A stretch of DNA of 64,000 nucleotides from Prochlorococcus sp. AG-409-M05 (GCA_003215435.1 QCKJ01000004.1:62001-126000), one strand, 5' to 3'. Positions 17,974-29,271 are shown, counted from the first letter of the stretch. Notes: a model not told the origin generated them from the letters alone. Numbers and translations: made by a program.

Positions 17974-18008
17974 ATTAATAGCCTCAGAAGAGTTCCGAGG
18001 CTATTAAT
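17974..18008 (-). terminator. Terminator-like hairpin between cbbS and csoS2
   Basis: A perfect 12-bp inverted repeat (ATTAATAGCCTC, 11-nt loop, GAGGCTATTAAT) starts 11 bases after the cbbS stop. On the transcribed minus strand it is followed by T4-5 then C. It looks like an intrinsic terminator or an mRNA-stabilising 3' structure inside the operon. Since csoS2 and later genes must still be expressed, partial read-through or processing is likely, leaving cbbL-cbbS mRNA more abundant. Confidence 0.6.
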
Positions 18009-18019
18009 AACATCGCTGA

Positions 18020-18361
18020 TCAGCGACCTTCAAAAACCACGAATGCAGTCCCCTGGCTTTGGGTATATGCGTCGTAACCAACCATACGAACATGGTGGTC
18101 AGGGTATGCACGGTGGCAAGCTTCAAGCTCGCTAACAACCACATTCAGATCCTTTTCTCCGAAGAAAGGCAACTTCCAATAAGACCAATAGGTCTGCATA
18201 GAGCCACTTGGATGAACGTGTTCAATGACAGGGCTCCAACCCTGAGCAATGATGTAAGCAATTTGATCGTAGATTTCGTCCTGGGTCATCGGCGGTAAGA
18301 AGCCGAAGGTTTCCAGGGTGGCGACTGTTTGATAGTCACCAACTGTGCTCTGGAAAGGCAT
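18020..18361 (-). CDS. cbbS: RuBisCO small subunit (form IA)
   Basis: This is the small subunit of the L8S8 ribulose-1,5-bisphosphate carboxylase/oxygenase. The 113-residue length and absence of the longer beta-A/beta-B loop insertion of plant enzymes match form IA. Family segments include ETFGFLPPMTQDEIYDQI, WSPVIEHVHP, YWSYWKLPFFGE and CHRAYPDHHVRMVGYD. It follows cbbL by 102 bp and precedes the terminator-like hairpin and csoS2. The product is packaged in the carboxysome. Confidence 0.97.
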   Translation of the reverse strand: MPFQSTVGDYQTVATLETFGFLPPMTQDEIYDQIAYIIAQGWSPVIEHVHPSGSMQTYWSYWKLPFFGEKDLNVVVSELEACHRAYPDHHVRMVGYDAYTQSQGTAFVVFEGR

Positions 18362-18427
18362 GGTGAACCTGGGATTGTGTATGGAATAATTGCCGGTAAA
18401 GATTCCGGTTAGTGAAATTGTTGAAGC

Positions 18428-18457
18428 AATTGAGGAGGAAGAAATGCCCCCTCAATT
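18428..18457 (-). repeat. Inverted repeat between cbbL and cbbS
   Basis: AATTGAGG ... CCTCAATT (8-bp arms, 14-nt loop) lies in the 102-bp cbbL-cbbS gap, just after the cbbL stop. There is no T run after it on the minus strand, so it is more likely an RNA-processing or stabilising hairpin than a terminator. Confidence 0.35.
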
Positions 18458-18463
18458 TCTTCG

Positions 18464-19879
18464 CTATTGCTGAACGTCGAGTTTATCGACTGTATCGAAT
18501 TCAAACTTGATCTCTTTCCAAGTTTCAAGTGCGATTGCGAGTTCAGGACTGTGCTTAGCGGCTTCCATAAGGATGTCGCGGCTTTCCTTCTCAATCTCAC
18601 GCCCTGCATTACGTGCTTTTACGCAAGCTTCAAGAGCTACACGGTTAGCAGCGGCTCCAGCAGCAGATCCCCATGGGTGACCATGAGTACCACCACCGAA
18701 TTGGAGACAAGAATCATCTCCGAAGATTGCAAGTAATGCAGGCATGTGCCATACATGAATACCGCCAGAAGCGACAGCAAATACACCAGGCATTGAGCCC
18801 CAATCCTGATCAAAGAAATTACCGCGGGTGCGGTCTTCAGGAACGAAAGACTCACGAAGGTTGTCGATGTAACCAAGGGTGGTCTGACGATCACCTTCAA
18901 GTTTTCCAACAACAGTTCCTGTATGGAGCTGATCACCACCTGAAAGACGTAAGCACTTAGCAAGTACACGGAAGTGAATACCATGCTTTGGATGACGGTC
19001 AATCACAGCATGCATTGCACGGTGAATGTGAAGAAGCATCCCGTTCTTACGGCACCAGTTAGCTAACCCTGTATTAGCAGTAAATCCTCCAGTGATGTAA
19101 TCATGCATGATGATAGGCATGTCAAGTTCTTTAGCGAACTCAGCACGCTCATACATCTCCTCAGGAGTAGTCGCAGTGCAATTTAGATAATGACCCTTGA
19201 CCTCTCCTGTTTCCTGTTGAGCAAGCTTTACAGCTTCAGCAACGAACTCGAAGCGCTCACGCCAACGCTGGAAAGGCTGAGAATTGATGTTCTCATCATC
19301 CTTTGTGAGGTCTAATCCACCACGCAGGCATTCATAAACTACCCGGCCATAGTTTTTACCGGATAGACCAAGCTTAGGTTTAATGGTGCAACCAAGAAGA
19401 GGTCGTCCATACTTATTAAGACGGTCACGCTCAACCACAATTCCGTTAGGAGGGCCACCACAGGTCTTAATAAAAGCCATTGGGAAGCGAATATCTTCAA
19501 GACGAAGATGCCTCAATGCTTTAAACCCAAAAACGTTTCCAACTAAAGAAGTCAGTACGTTTGTGATAGAGCCTTCCTCAAAAAGGTCTAGAGGATATGC
19601 AATGAATGCATAAAAAGACTCTTTGTCTCCAGGTACATCTTCGATGCGATAACAGCGACCCTTGTAAAATTCAAGGTCAGTCAATAACTCAGACCACACA
19701 GTGGACCAAGTACCTGTTGATGATTCTGCAGCAACAGCAGCTGCTACTTCTTCTCTTGGTACGCCTTCTTGGCCAGTGCATTTAAAGCAGGCCAAAAGGT
19801 CTGTATCTAGGGGGACATAATCGGGAGTCCAGTAGGTGTCCCTGTACTCCTTGACCCCAGCGTCATACTTCTTACTCAT
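18464..19879 (-). CDS. cbbL: RuBisCO large subunit (form IA)
   Basis: This is the catalytic subunit of RuBisCO, fixing CO2 onto RuBP. Of its 471 residues, K167 and K169 in TIKPKLGLS are the catalytic lysines, and K193 (carbamylated), D195 and E196 in LTKDDE bind Mg2+. Loop 6 is in the VVGKLEGDR segment. The sequence type is form IA as in proteobacteria and alpha-cyanobacteria. A strong Shine-Dalgarno AAAGGAG (19893-19887) stands seven bases before the ATG, in keeping with very high expression. It follows csoS1 by 70 bp. The C-terminus ([10 protein letters not shown]) is where CbbX-type activases pull. Confidence 0.98.
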   Translation of the reverse strand: MSKKYDAGVKEYRDTYWTPDYVPLDTDLLACFKCTGQEGVPREEVAAAVAAESSTGTWSTVWSELLTDLEFYKGRCYRIEDVPGDKESFYAFIAYPLDLFEEGSITNVLTSLVGNVFGFKALRHLRLEDIRFPMAFIKTCGGPPNGIVVERDRLNKYGRPLLGCTIKPKLGLSGKNYGRVVYECLRGGLDLTKDDENINSQPFQRWRERFEFVAEAVKLAQQETGEVKGHYLNCTATTPEEMYERAEFAKELDMPIIMHDYITGGFTANTGLANWCRKNGMLLHIHRAMHAVIDRHPKHGIHFRVLAKCLRLSGGDQLHTGTVVGKLEGDRQTTLGYIDNLRESFVPEDRTRGNFFDQDWGSMPGVFAVASGGIHVWHMPALLAIFGDDSCLQFGGGTHGHPWGSAAGAAANRVALEACVKARNAGREIEKESRDILMEAAKHSPELAIALETWKEIKFEFDTVDKLDVQQ

Positions 19880-19949
19880 GGAATAACTCCTTTAGTTCGG
19901 TATTTAAGGCTTAAATGTCACGCTGATCTGAAAAGCAGCGCTTCAAATA

Positions 19950-20261
19950 TCAGTCCTTTTGACCAAGGAAAGCTCCATTGCCAAGAGCAGGCTCAACTTC
20001 GCGATGAGGACGCGCAATGATGTGAGCAGCAACAAGGCCGTCACCAACACGTTCGCATGCGTCAGCGCCAGCCCGAACGGCTGCGTTTACAGCACCTGTT
20101 TCGCCACGAACTAGGACGGTTACGTAACCACCACCGACGAATTCACGACCAATAAGGCGCACTTCAGCTGCCTTGGTCATTGCGTCAGCTGCTTCGATTG
20201 CTGGGACAAGTCCGCGAGTCTCGATCATGCCGAGTGCGATGCCCATAGTTTCGTTAGCCAT
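19950..20261 (-). CDS. csoS1: Major carboxysome shell protein CsoS1 (BMC hexamer)
   Basis: This single-domain bacterial-microcompartment protein forms hexamers that tile the shell facets. The 103 residues include GIALGMIETRGLVPAIEAAD, the pore-lining REFVGGGYVTVLVRGE and AAHIIARPHREVEPAL. It is the first gene of the operon and therefore the one nearest the promoter, consistent with its role as the most abundant shell protein. Proteobacterial operons carry two or three csoS1 copies at the other end; here the single classical copy leads and the extended CsoS1E is downstream. Confidence 0.97.
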   Translation of the reverse strand: MANETMGIALGMIETRGLVPAIEAADAMTKAAEVRLIGREFVGGGYVTVLVRGETGAVNAAVRAGADACERVGDGLVAAHIIARPHREVEPALGNGAFLGQKD

Positions 20262-20612
20262 TGCCTGCCTGATAAGTGGGATGGAATGTTCGCTATGGAC
20301 AATGCTCTGATGACCCCCATTCAGTCAAGTGATTTTGACTAAAAACCCGATCACTGTACGTGTTGACTGTTATAAGCAAACCTTATCTCCCTTTGCCTGA
20401 CTGTTAAAAACGCCTATTGATTTTTAAGTGAGGACCTCAGCATATTGACTTGCGATGAAGTGACTTCGTTAGTACCTTCTCCATCTGAGACAGGGCCCAA
20501 GGCATTGCCAAGGGGTGGAATGTTCAACCTACCTTGTCTCTATAAAATTCTCTAAGGCACAACCCCAGTCCATTCGTTAAACGGAGAACTGGGAGAATTT
20601 GACATTCCACTC
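20262..20612. promoter_or_regulatory. Divergent control region of the carboxysome operon and HAM1 gene (351 bp)
   Basis: No gene is seen in this stretch, which must contain the minus-strand promoter for csoS1-cbbX and the plus-strand promoter for HAM1. Symmetric elements are AGTCAA-N6-TTGACT (20323-20340), TGAGGACCTCA (20429-20439) and GAAGTGACTTC (20457-20467). A direct repeat CCAAGG recurs with an 11-bp period (20497 and 20508). Any of these could bind a LysR-type CO2 regulator, but none matches a known box well enough to name one. No -35/-10 pair was convincing on either strand. Confidence 0.45.
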
Positions 20613-21197
20613 TTGGCTAGACCAATCCTCACAATTGCCAGCGGAAACCCTAAAAAGGTTGAAGAAATAGAAGCAATGCTTGGACCACTTCCTTTAGAAG
20701 TGAACAAGCAGCCAAATGACTTGGATGTCGAAGAGACAGGTTCTACCTATCTAGAGAATGCTCTTTTAAAAGCACGAGCCGCTGCAATAAGAACAAATAG
20801 TTGGTCAATTGCCGACGATTCAGGCTTAGAGATTGATGCTCTCGGAGGTTCTCCAGGGATTTTTTCAGCACGTTTTGCCGAAAATAATGAAGAAAAGATC
20901 AAAAAAATTCTTTTTGAGCTTGGTGAGACCCCTTATCGAAGCGCCCGTTTCCGAAGCGTGATGGTCTTTTGCAATGCAAAAGGAGAATTAATTAAAGAAG
21001 CGGAAGGGATTTGTTGGGGTGAAATTCTTAAGCAACCTGCTTATCCAGGAGGTGAATTCGAATCACTCCTTTGGGTGAGAGAAGCAAACTGCACATATGG
21101 AGAACTAAATCATGAGCAGTTATCTCGACTAGGTAGCCGAGGGAAAGCTGCACGCGTGTTAGCACCGTATTTACTAGGCCAACTGGGTCTCTCTTAA
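20613..21197 (+). CDS. rdgB: Non-canonical purine NTP pyrophosphatase (HAM1/RdgB)
   Basis: The HAM1-family enzyme hydrolyses dITP, dXTP and related triphosphates to monophosphates, keeping damaged purines out of nucleic acids. Family motifs are TIASGNPKKVEEIE at the N-terminus, YLENALLKARAAA, the metal-binding SIADDSGLEIDALGG, PGIFSARFA and the C-terminal SRGKAARVLA. The start is a TTG at 20613 since no ATG or GTG fits the conserved N-terminus. The gene is inserted on the opposite strand between csoS1D and csoS1 and converges with csoS1D (8-bp gap). The placement is typical of picocyanobacterial carboxysome loci; a role in carbon fixation is not implied by the sequence. Confidence 0.92.
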   Translation: MARPILTIASGNPKKVEEIEAMLGPLPLEVNKQPNDLDVEETGSTYLENALLKARAAAIRTNSWSIADDSGLEIDALGGSPGIFSARFAENNEEKIKKILFELGETPYRSARFRSVMVFCNAKGELIKEAEGICWGEILKQPAYPGGEFESLLWVREANCTYGELNHEQLSRLGSRGKAARVLAPYLLGQLGLS

Positions 21198-21205
21198 AAA
21201 AACAA

Positions 21206-22030
21206 CTATCGGTTTATCTGGTCAATAGCTCGCATTGCAGCAGCAGCAGCCTCCTCAACATCTCCTTCTTTACCTGCAAGAGTTAAACGACCAAAGGCTC
21301 CTACTCCCTTCACATCAACAACAGTAATATTTGATGCTTTTTCGGCCTCATTGGCCGCAATCAAAACATAACCAGCCGGCTCTGTTTCAAGAATAAACAT
21401 ACTCATTCCTGACTCAATCATCGAGCCTCTGCGATTCTGGCGGTTAATTAAAACTGCGTGGTCAGGAGTAATTGCTCTAATCACCTCAGTCCAACTCACT
21501 TCACAAGGACTCCTTCTACTAACAGTGCTTCCAATCGCATCAAGGACTACATCACCAGAGTGAAGAACAGTACTTTGATCTCGGTGATACAGGGCCAATG
21601 AACCAAAAGCCCTTTCAACAACCATCTGTCCAAGGCGAACATTGCTTGCTTTAAGTGCAATGTCAGTTACCCGATGAACAGCCATACCTGGTGAGACTTC
21701 CATCCAAAGGCAAGCGTCGCCAGGTATAGGAAGGAATCCCTGACTGACAGTCCCCATATAAGCGGCAAGTTGAGGCTGAAGAGAATCTAAAAACACATAT
21801 GTTCTGAGTTCTATCTGCTGCACATGACTATTTTGGCGAGCAACTCTTGAAGACTCTGAATCAGTAGTAATTACGCAACTTGCTCCTGAGGTATGAGGAT
21901 GCACCTCAGTACCTGTCACGAGAGCACTACCCCCTTGCCGCCATTCTTGTATGTCTAAGCCAGCTGAACGGTTCATGGCGCGGATACTACCGGAAGGTTC
22001 GCCGATCTCATAATTTTCTAGAGGTTGCAA
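21206..22030 (-). CDS. csoS1D: Tandem BMC shell protein CsoS1D
   Basis: CsoS1D is a trimeric protein made of two fused BMC domains (pseudohexamer), able to stack and with a large gated pore thought to admit RuBP-sized metabolites. The 274-residue sequence has an N-terminal ~50-residue extension, then two circularly permuted BMC-like halves (about 70-165, [16 protein letters not shown]... and 165-270, [14 protein letters not shown]... [16 protein letters not shown]). It is separated from csoS1 by the opposite-strand HAM1 gene, as in other alpha-cyanobacteria, and so has its own promoter in the 45-bp space shared with the divergent unknown gene. Confidence 0.92.
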   Translation of the reverse strand: MQPLENYEIGEPSGSIRAMNRSAGLDIQEWRQGGSALVTGTEVHPHTSGASCVITTDSESSRVARQNSHVQQIELRTYVFLDSLQPQLAAYMGTVSQGFLPIPGDACLWMEVSPGMAVHRVTDIALKASNVRLGQMVVERAFGSLALYHRDQSTVLHSGDVVLDAIGSTVSRRSPCEVSWTEVIRAITPDHAVLINRQNRRGSMIESGMSMFILETEPAGYVLIAANEAEKASNITVVDVKGVGAFGRLTLAGKEGDVEEAAAAAMRAIDQINR

Positions 22031-22075
22031 GCTCGTTAGAAGCCGATACTGTCAAGCCCATATAGGGGATCTCTT

Positions 22076-22447
22076 ATGGACACTCAGCAGAAAGCAGAGT
22101 CTGATTCAAAGACACTCAAAACCGAGCTAAAGGCAGAGCAAGCCTTGGGTTTAATTGGTCTAGGTCTCATGCAAAAAATGCAACGAGAAGGCAATTCCGA
22201 ATGGTCCTGGAATAATGCAGAAGACAGTGGGCAAGCTGACTTGCATAGCCTTAGACAACGTTTAGAGCTGACGAATCTTGCAATTCAAACTGGCGCACCT
22301 CTATCTACTGCCGAAGTCAGTCATCTTCTAGGGGCTCGCCCTGGTTCAGGAAAAACCGAACGTGGAGGTCTTATAGCTAGGCGGATAAGTAGAAATGTTT
22401 GGAAATTAACCCGAAATGACAACGAATCCGCCTATTGGCGCAACTAA
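22076..22447 (+). CDS. Conserved hypothetical protein divergent from csoS1D
   Basis: This 123-residue soluble protein has no family that I recognise. Its N-terminus is Lys/Glu-rich and helical (KTELKAEQALGLIGLGLMQKM). The C-terminal half has the pattern STAEVSHLLGARPGSGKTERGGLIARRISRNVWKL: a helix, a Gly-rich turn and a basic helix, which could be a small winged-helix or HTH-like DNA-binding unit. It is not a P-loop despite the GSGKT string, because the surrounding strand and spacing are wrong. It is 45 bp from csoS1D on the opposite strand, so a regulator of csoS1D is an attractive guess but only inference. Confidence 0.7.
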   Translation: MDTQQKAESDSKTLKTELKAEQALGLIGLGLMQKMQREGNSEWSWNNAEDSGQADLHSLRQRLELTNLAIQTGAPLSTAEVSHLLGARPGSGKTERGGLIARRISRNVWKLTRNDNESAYWRN

Positions 22448-22725
22448 GTAGAAAAAGCAATTAAGAGAAAAGTCCAGATAAATCTCAATATCTAACCAGA
22501 GAGGAATTCTCTATACATCTAAATAAACTCTTAAAAATTGATATTAGTAAGGACCTTTGATCTCATTTAACCCAAAAAAGTTGGATTCTGATGAAGAGTT
22601 TATTTGTTGATTTGCCAAAAATTGAAACATCACTGAAACAAAAGGTCCTCAATCCCAAAGAGTTTCCGTAACTAATGCACACTTTCTTTTAATACCAATC
22701 AATTTAAACAAAGATATCTCGTTAA

Positions 22726-23985
<1,260 letters not shown>

Positions 23986-23987
23986 AA

Positions 23988-25580
23988 ATGGAACTCACTC
24001 TTTGGACATATGAAGGTCCTCCTCATGTTGGGGCCATGCGGATTGCAGCTTCAATGAAGGGCGTTCACTATGTTCTGCATGCTCCCCAAGGAGATACCTA
24101 TGCTGACCTTCTTTTCACAATGATAGAAAGAAGGGGAGAAAGGCCCCCAGTTACATATACAACCTTTCAAGCTAGGGACCTTGGTGGGGACACAGCAGAA
24201 CTAGTGAAGAGTCATATCAGCGAAGCTGTTGATCGATTCAAGCCAGATGCACTTTTAGTGGGAGAAAGCTGTACAGCTGAATTAATCCAAGATCAACCTG
24301 GCTCACTTGCTCACGGAATGGGGTTGAACCTCCCAATAGTCAGTCTTGAATTACCTGCTTACAGCAAAAAAGAGAATTGGGGAGCTTCAGAGACCTTTTA
24401 CCAGCTTGTTCGCACTCTCCTAAAAGACACCCTAAAAGAAGATAATGAACATGATCCAACCGCATGGAAAACTGAGGAAAGGCATCCAAGAGTAAACCTT
24501 TTAGGCCCCTCTTTACTTGGATTTAGATGTCGAGACGATGTACTTGAAATACAGAAATTACTGAATGAACACAATATCGACGTAAATGCTTCAGCACCGC
24601 TTGGGGCATCACCAGCAGATCTTTTAAACCTTCCGAAAGCCGATATTAATGTTTGCTTATATCCAGAAATTGCAGAAAGTACATGCACCTGGCTTGAACG
24701 TAATTTAGGGATGCCCTTTAGCAAAAAAATCCCTATTGGAGTAAATGCGACCCAAGAGTTTTTAGAGGAAATTCATGATCTTCTTGGGATGGCCCCTCCA
24801 AATCAAAATTTACTCGTCCAAAAATCAAGATTGACCTGGTATTCAAAATCAGTAGATTCAAACTATCTCACTGGGAAACGGGTATTCATATTTGGGGATG
24901 GGACTCACTCAATTGCTGCTGCGAAAATTGCAAAGGAGGAACTTGGTTTTAAAGTTGTAGGGATAGGAACCTATAGCAGGGAGATGGCTCGCGCTGTTCG
25001 TGCTACCGCCAAAGAGTTTGGACTTGAAGCCCTAATTAGCAATGACTATTTAGAAGTAGAAGCAGCCATAACAAATGCCGCGCCAGAACTTGTTTTAGGA
25101 ACTCAAATGGAGCGGCATAGTGCTAAAAGACTGGGTATTCCCTGTGCAGTCATCTCTACACCAATGCACGTACAAGATGTACCTGCGCGATATAGCCCAC
25201 AAATGGGATGGGAAGGTGCAAACGTAATTTTTGATGACTGGGTTCATCCTCTAATGATGGGCCTTGAGGAACATTTAATTGGCATGTTCCGACATGACTT
25301 TGAATTCGTAGATGGTCATCAAAGTCACCTAGGTCATCAGGGGGCCAAGCAACATCAATTTGACGAGCCAGAAGAAAACTGTTTTGAAAATCTACCTAAA
25401 ACTGACTCGTCAGAAATAATTCCAATTTGGACACCAGAAGGAAAAGCAGAGCTAGCTAAGATTCCCTTCTTTGTTAGAGGGAAAGTTCGGAGAAACACGG
25501 AAAAATATGCCCTCCAAACTGGATGCAAAAGCATAGATAGCGAAACTCTTTTTGATGCAAAAGCCCATTTCGGAGCTTAG
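23988..25580 (+). CDS. chlB: Light-independent protochlorophyllide reductase subunit B
   Basis: ChlB is the second subunit of the NB component and supplies Asp36, seen here in [10 protein letters not shown], as the fourth ligand of the NB cluster. Other family segments are VGESCTAEL (about residue 103), [13 protein letters not shown] and the C-terminal domain QFDEPEEN to [14 protein letters not shown], which is the Ycf-type PCP-like extension. It directly follows chlN and must be co-translated with it. 197 bp separate it from chlL, so the reductase component is probably transcribed separately or by read-through. Confidence 0.97.
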   Translation: MELTLWTYEGPPHVGAMRIAASMKGVHYVLHAPQGDTYADLLFTMIERRGERPPVTYTTFQARDLGGDTAELVKSHISEAVDRFKPDALLVGESCTAELIQDQPGSLAHGMGLNLPIVSLELPAYSKKENWGASETFYQLVRTLLKDTLKEDNEHDPTAWKTEERHPRVNLLGPSLLGFRCRDDVLEIQKLLNEHNIDVNASAPLGASPADLLNLPKADINVCLYPEIAESTCTWLERNLGMPFSKKIPIGVNATQEFLEEIHDLLGMAPPNQNLLVQKSRLTWYSKSVDSNYLTGKRVFIFGDGTHSIAAAKIAKEELGFKVVGIGTYSREMARAVRATAKEFGLEALISNDYLEVEAAITNAAPELVLGTQMERHSAKRLGIPCAVISTPMHVQDVPARYSPQMGWEGANVIFDDWVHPLMMGLEEHLIGMFRHDFEFVDGHQSHLGHQGAKQHQFDEPEENCFENLPKTDSSEIIPIWTPEGKAELAKIPFFVRGKVRRNTEKYALQTGCKSIDSETLFDAKAHFGA

Positions 25581-25774
25581 GCTCAGAAAAGAGAATGTTG
25601 ATTACTATAAACAAGCTTATTTGAAATGAGTATTTATCCTTAATTGATTCAAGAGAAATTGTATTAGATCGTGCTTTCAAATTAATCAAAAATTCAATGT
25701 GTCGTATTTCGCAAACAATCTCCAATAAGTGTTTATCAGTCCTTAAATGATAAGAATATCAATATCAAATTTAA

Positions 25775-26668
<894 letters not shown>

Positions 26669-26691
26669 AAGAATTAAAACCTTTAGGTGAA

Positions 26692-27708
26692 TTAGCTATC
26701 CAAACCCACAAGTTGCATTGACAAGTCCCAAACTTTGCGAGCAGTGATTTGATCTGTTGCTCGTTCAGAAAGTTCCTGGGAAAAAGGTCTTGGTGTTTTC
26801 TTCTGACGATTGCCCCAACTCCAATGCACTCCCGAAATACCAAACTCTGCCTCAGCAACAACCTGGGCGACCCTTTTCCCTGCCAAAGGCTCACTTACAT
26901 AACCCCCTGTAATCAACTTTTGAAACCAAGGGAAAAGAATTTGAAATAGCTTAGGAGTGTTTCGAAACAATTTTGTGTTTGCTACGCAACCTGGATAAAG
27001 AGAACTAAACAAGATTGGAGAATCTTTATATCTTCTGTGCAACTCTTGAGTTGTGATCATATTGCAAAGCTTGCTGTCCTTATAAGCTTTGCCTGGTTTA
27101 AAACGTTTTCCACTAGCCATCGATATAGGTTCCCGAAACCCTTGTTCAAACCCAGAAAGGTTACCCAAATCTGCAGGAGCAGGTATAGGGATTTTACCTC
27201 CCAATTCTTTGTAATTTGCAGTAACTGTTCCAAGAATCACCACCCTTGCAGGCTCTCCTCCCCATGAAGTTCCTTTCCAAACTGGACGAGTTGATCTTCT
27301 CAGGTTGTCTAAAAGAAGTTGAATTAACAAGAAATGGCCAAAGTGATTTGTAGCCATTGAGATCTCATATCCCTGAGCAGATCTTTGTGGTTTATTTAAC
27401 CTCGGAAGGTAAACCGCTGCATTACAAACCAATGCATCCAAGGGAGCATCTAGCAAATCAAGGAGATTGTTCACGCCCTCTCTAACACTATCTAAATCCC
27501 CTAGGTCCATATACAAATGTTCTAGCTGCCTAGGGGATCCTGATGGCAAGCCAATCCGAACTGCTGCATCTTCGGCCCTTAAAGGGTTCCTGTTTGCTGT
27601 GATAACTCTCCAACCAAGTTCAACTAAAGCTTTTGTGGCATACAAGCCAACTCCTGAAGTCGTGCCCGTGATCAATACCGTTCCTGGAGCAGCCTGAGAA
27701 GAAGCCAT
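26692..27708 (-). CDS. por: Light-dependent protochlorophyllide oxidoreductase
   Basis: LPOR is the NADPH-dependent, light-driven enzyme of the SDR superfamily that makes chlorophyllide a. Motifs: N-terminal TGTTSGVG (NADPH loop), VCNAAV, and catalytic Y209/K213 in YKDSKLCN. The C-terminal domain and 338-residue length match cyanobacterial LPOR. Together with chlLNB the window holds both alternative routes for the same step; LPOR works in light and DPOR in low oxygen or dark. It converges on chlL tail-to-tail. Confidence 0.97.
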   Translation of the reverse strand: MASSQAAPGTVLITGTTSGVGLYATKALVELGWRVITANRNPLRAEDAAVRIGLPSGSPRQLEHLYMDLGDLDSVREGVNNLLDLLDAPLDALVCNAAVYLPRLNKPQRSAQGYEISMATNHFGHFLLIQLLLDNLRRSTRPVWKGTSWGGEPARVVILGTVTANYKELGGKIPIPAPADLGNLSGFEQGFREPISMASGKRFKPGKAYKDSKLCNMITTQELHRRYKDSPILFSSLYPGCVANTKLFRNTPKLFQILFPWFQKLITGGYVSEPLAGKRVAQVVAEAEFGISGVHWSWGNRQKKTPRPFSQELSERATDQITARKVWDLSMQLVGLDS

Positions 27709-27772
27709 TTAATTTGTCTTTTCAGTGTTTGTGTTATGCAATCATTCGAAATAAGACTAATAAAAAATGGAC

Positions 27773-28189
27773 TTACCTCCAAATAATCCGCAATCTATTT
27801 GGCTCAATCCACTGGTCTTGCTCATCCATAAGACGATTACGTCCACCGATAGTAAACAAATGGTCAAATCTTCTTTGAATATTGTTCAGTCTTGAGGTCT
27901 CAACATTCATAACTGCAGTCAACTCGCCAAAACGGTCAAGTCGATGGTGATATGCAATGGAAAGTTTTACAAGACTCACCGCCCCCAAAGAAAAAATGCC
28001 TAATTTCATAGCAAGCCCCAAAGAGCTATAAATAAACTCTCTACGCTCTTCTTGAAGCTGCAGCCTTGAGGCCAAAGTGGCAGCATCTATCCTCTGATTT
28101 CTCCTCTTTAGAGGAGGCCTCTTCGAGGGATCAGAACGAGAAGGGGGTACTCGATTAGTCCTGACTTTTTTCCCCTGGGGTCGGGACAA
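27773..28189 (-). CDS. Conserved hypothetical single-span membrane protein
   Basis: This 138-residue protein has a very basic N-terminus (KKVRTNRVPPSRS... KRPPLKRRNQR), a hydrophobic segment around residues 54-76 (LGLAMKLGIFSLGAVSLVKL) and then a helical, possibly coiled-coil region (ETSRLNNIQRRFDHLF). The layout resembles small bitopic proteins of the septum/cell-envelope kind such as FtsL-like proteins, but no specific family could be recognised. It is 65 bp downstream of psaM on the same strand and may share its transcript. Its product would have the basic end in the cytoplasm. Confidence 0.6.
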   Translation of the reverse strand: MSRPQGKKVRTNRVPPSRSDPSKRPPLKRRNQRIDAATLASRLQLQEERREFIYSSLGLAMKLGIFSLGAVSLVKLSIAYHHRLDRFGELTAVMNVETSRLNNIQRRFDHLFTIGGRNRLMDEQDQWIEPNRLRIIWR

Positions 28190-28254
28190 GGCAAATAATC
28201 TAATTAACCGCTTTTATCGCAGTAAATACAATCTGCCAAGTCCCCTTTTCAAGT

Positions 28255-28353
28255 TCAGGCTCGTTGAAGGGCAATCCCTAAGCGAAGAGCCAATATGCCT
28301 GCGTGAATGATGACCACTAGAAGCATCCCAGCCAAGTCAATATTGGGGTCCAT
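28255..28353 (-). CDS. psaM: Photosystem I subunit XII (PsaM)
   Basis: This 32-residue single-helix PSI subunit sits at the trimer interface region. The translated start is MDPNIDLAGMLLVVIIHAGI and the end LRLGIALQRA, matching the cyanobacterial PsaM pattern exactly in length and hydrophobic profile. No good Shine-Dalgarno precedes this ATG. The only strong one (AGGAG, 28381-28385) points to another ATG at 28373 that opens an 18-aa frame overlapping psaM. Confidence 0.92.
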   Translation of the reverse strand: MDPNIDLAGMLLVVIIHAGILALRLGIALQRA

Positions 28354-28373
28354 GAGATAAAGATCAGAAACAT
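28317..28373 (-). other. Candidate upstream ORF (18 aa) overlapping psaM
   Basis: ATG at 28373 is seven bases from AGGAG (28385-28381). It opens a hydrophobic frame (MFLIFISWTPILTWLGCF) that ends 36 bases inside psaM in a different frame. It may be an attenuating or coupling leader for psaM; nothing beyond the SD and overlap supports this. Confidence 0.25.
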
Positions 28374-28491
28374 GCTTATTCTCCTAGCAAATCAGCAATA
28401 GAACTCGTATTTGCAAAAGGCTGTCACACCTTTTTCAGTTGAAGTTGCTGTTAGAACATAAAAATGACTTGCTGAAAACTTTGTGAAATAA

Positions 28492-29271
28492 ATGACTCAA
28501 CCAAATTCCCAATCTCAAGTCATCCCGAATAACAGGCTATTCATAGAGCCACTGAAATTGACTGGGCCTTGTCAAATGGCTTTGGACATGATGCTTTTAG
28601 AAGAATCAATCAAAGCAAAAAATGATCAGCCCATGATTCGCTTCTACTCATGGGAGGGTGATTGGCTCTCTGTTGGTTCACATCAAAAGATTTTTCCAGA
28701 GAGGTGGAAAACCTTAGTAAGGAATCAAAAGCTCAATCTTGTTCGAAGACCTAGTGGAGGCGGTGGAGTCCTCCATGTTGGAGGTCTTACCTATGCCTTG
28801 GTATGGCCTTCTCCACCAAAGAGCCGACCAAAAGCGTACCTAAAAGCATGTGAATGGTTAACAAAAGGGTTCTTAAAAACAGGACTGGTTTTGCAATTCG
28901 GAAATAAATCTCCAATGAGAGAAGTGGAAAACTGTTTTGGAACATCATCTGTTGCTGATCTGGTTGATCAATTTGGACAGAAACGAGTTGGGAGTGCCCA
29001 ATATTGGCGCTTTGGTCAACTACTACAACATGGAGAAATACTCTTAGACCCCCCAAAAGCCCTTTGGCAAGAAGTCTTTAATGAAGAACCTCCTAGTCCA
29101 GCTCCATCGTGGGTTCCTCGGCAAGGCCTAGATCAGATACTTAAAAAGTCTTTCCTTACAGAATGGAGGGGGCTCGAATGGAAAGCTGATCAGTTGAGTA
29201 TGGAAGACTGGAATCAAATGAATACCAAAGGTGAAAGATATGAAATCAGGCTTCCTAACAGTCAAGAATGA
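28492..29271 (+). CDS. Lipoate-protein ligase A family protein
   Basis: This is a BPL/LplA fold enzyme of 259 residues. The characteristic segments are IRFYSWEGDWLSVGSHQK, the RRPSGGGGVLHVGGLTYALVWP loop (RRxSGGG, the adenylate-binding motif) and GSAQYWRFGQLLQHGEILL with a lipoyl-AMP-binding Lys/Arg region. It may attach octanoate or lipoate to PDH or GCV-H proteins. Biotin ligase is unlikely since the GRGRxGR motif is absent. It converges on the S2P protease gene and overlaps its stop by about 10 bp. Confidence 0.82.
   Translation: MTQPNSQSQVIPNNRLFIEPLKLTGPCQMALDMMLLEESIKAKNDQPMIRFYSWEGDWLSVGSHQKIFPERWKTLVRNQKLNLVRRPSGGGGVLHVGGLTYALVWPSPPKSRPKAYLKACEWLTKGFLKTGLVLQFGNKSPMREVENCFGTSSVADLVDQFGQKRVGSAQYWRFGQLLQHGEILLDPPKALWQEVFNEEPPSPAPSWVPRQGLDQILKKSFLTEWRGLEWKADQLSMEDWNQMNTKGERYEIRLPNSQE

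Noticed and set aside
22076-22447. GSGKT string suggesting a P-loop ATPase
   Set aside because: It lacks the preceding hydrophobic strand, a Walker B and any ATPase domain length.
28423-28443. AAAAGG-N8-CCTTTT hairpin upstream of psaM
   Set aside because: The stem is short and mostly A-T, and it has no clear role at that distance from the start.
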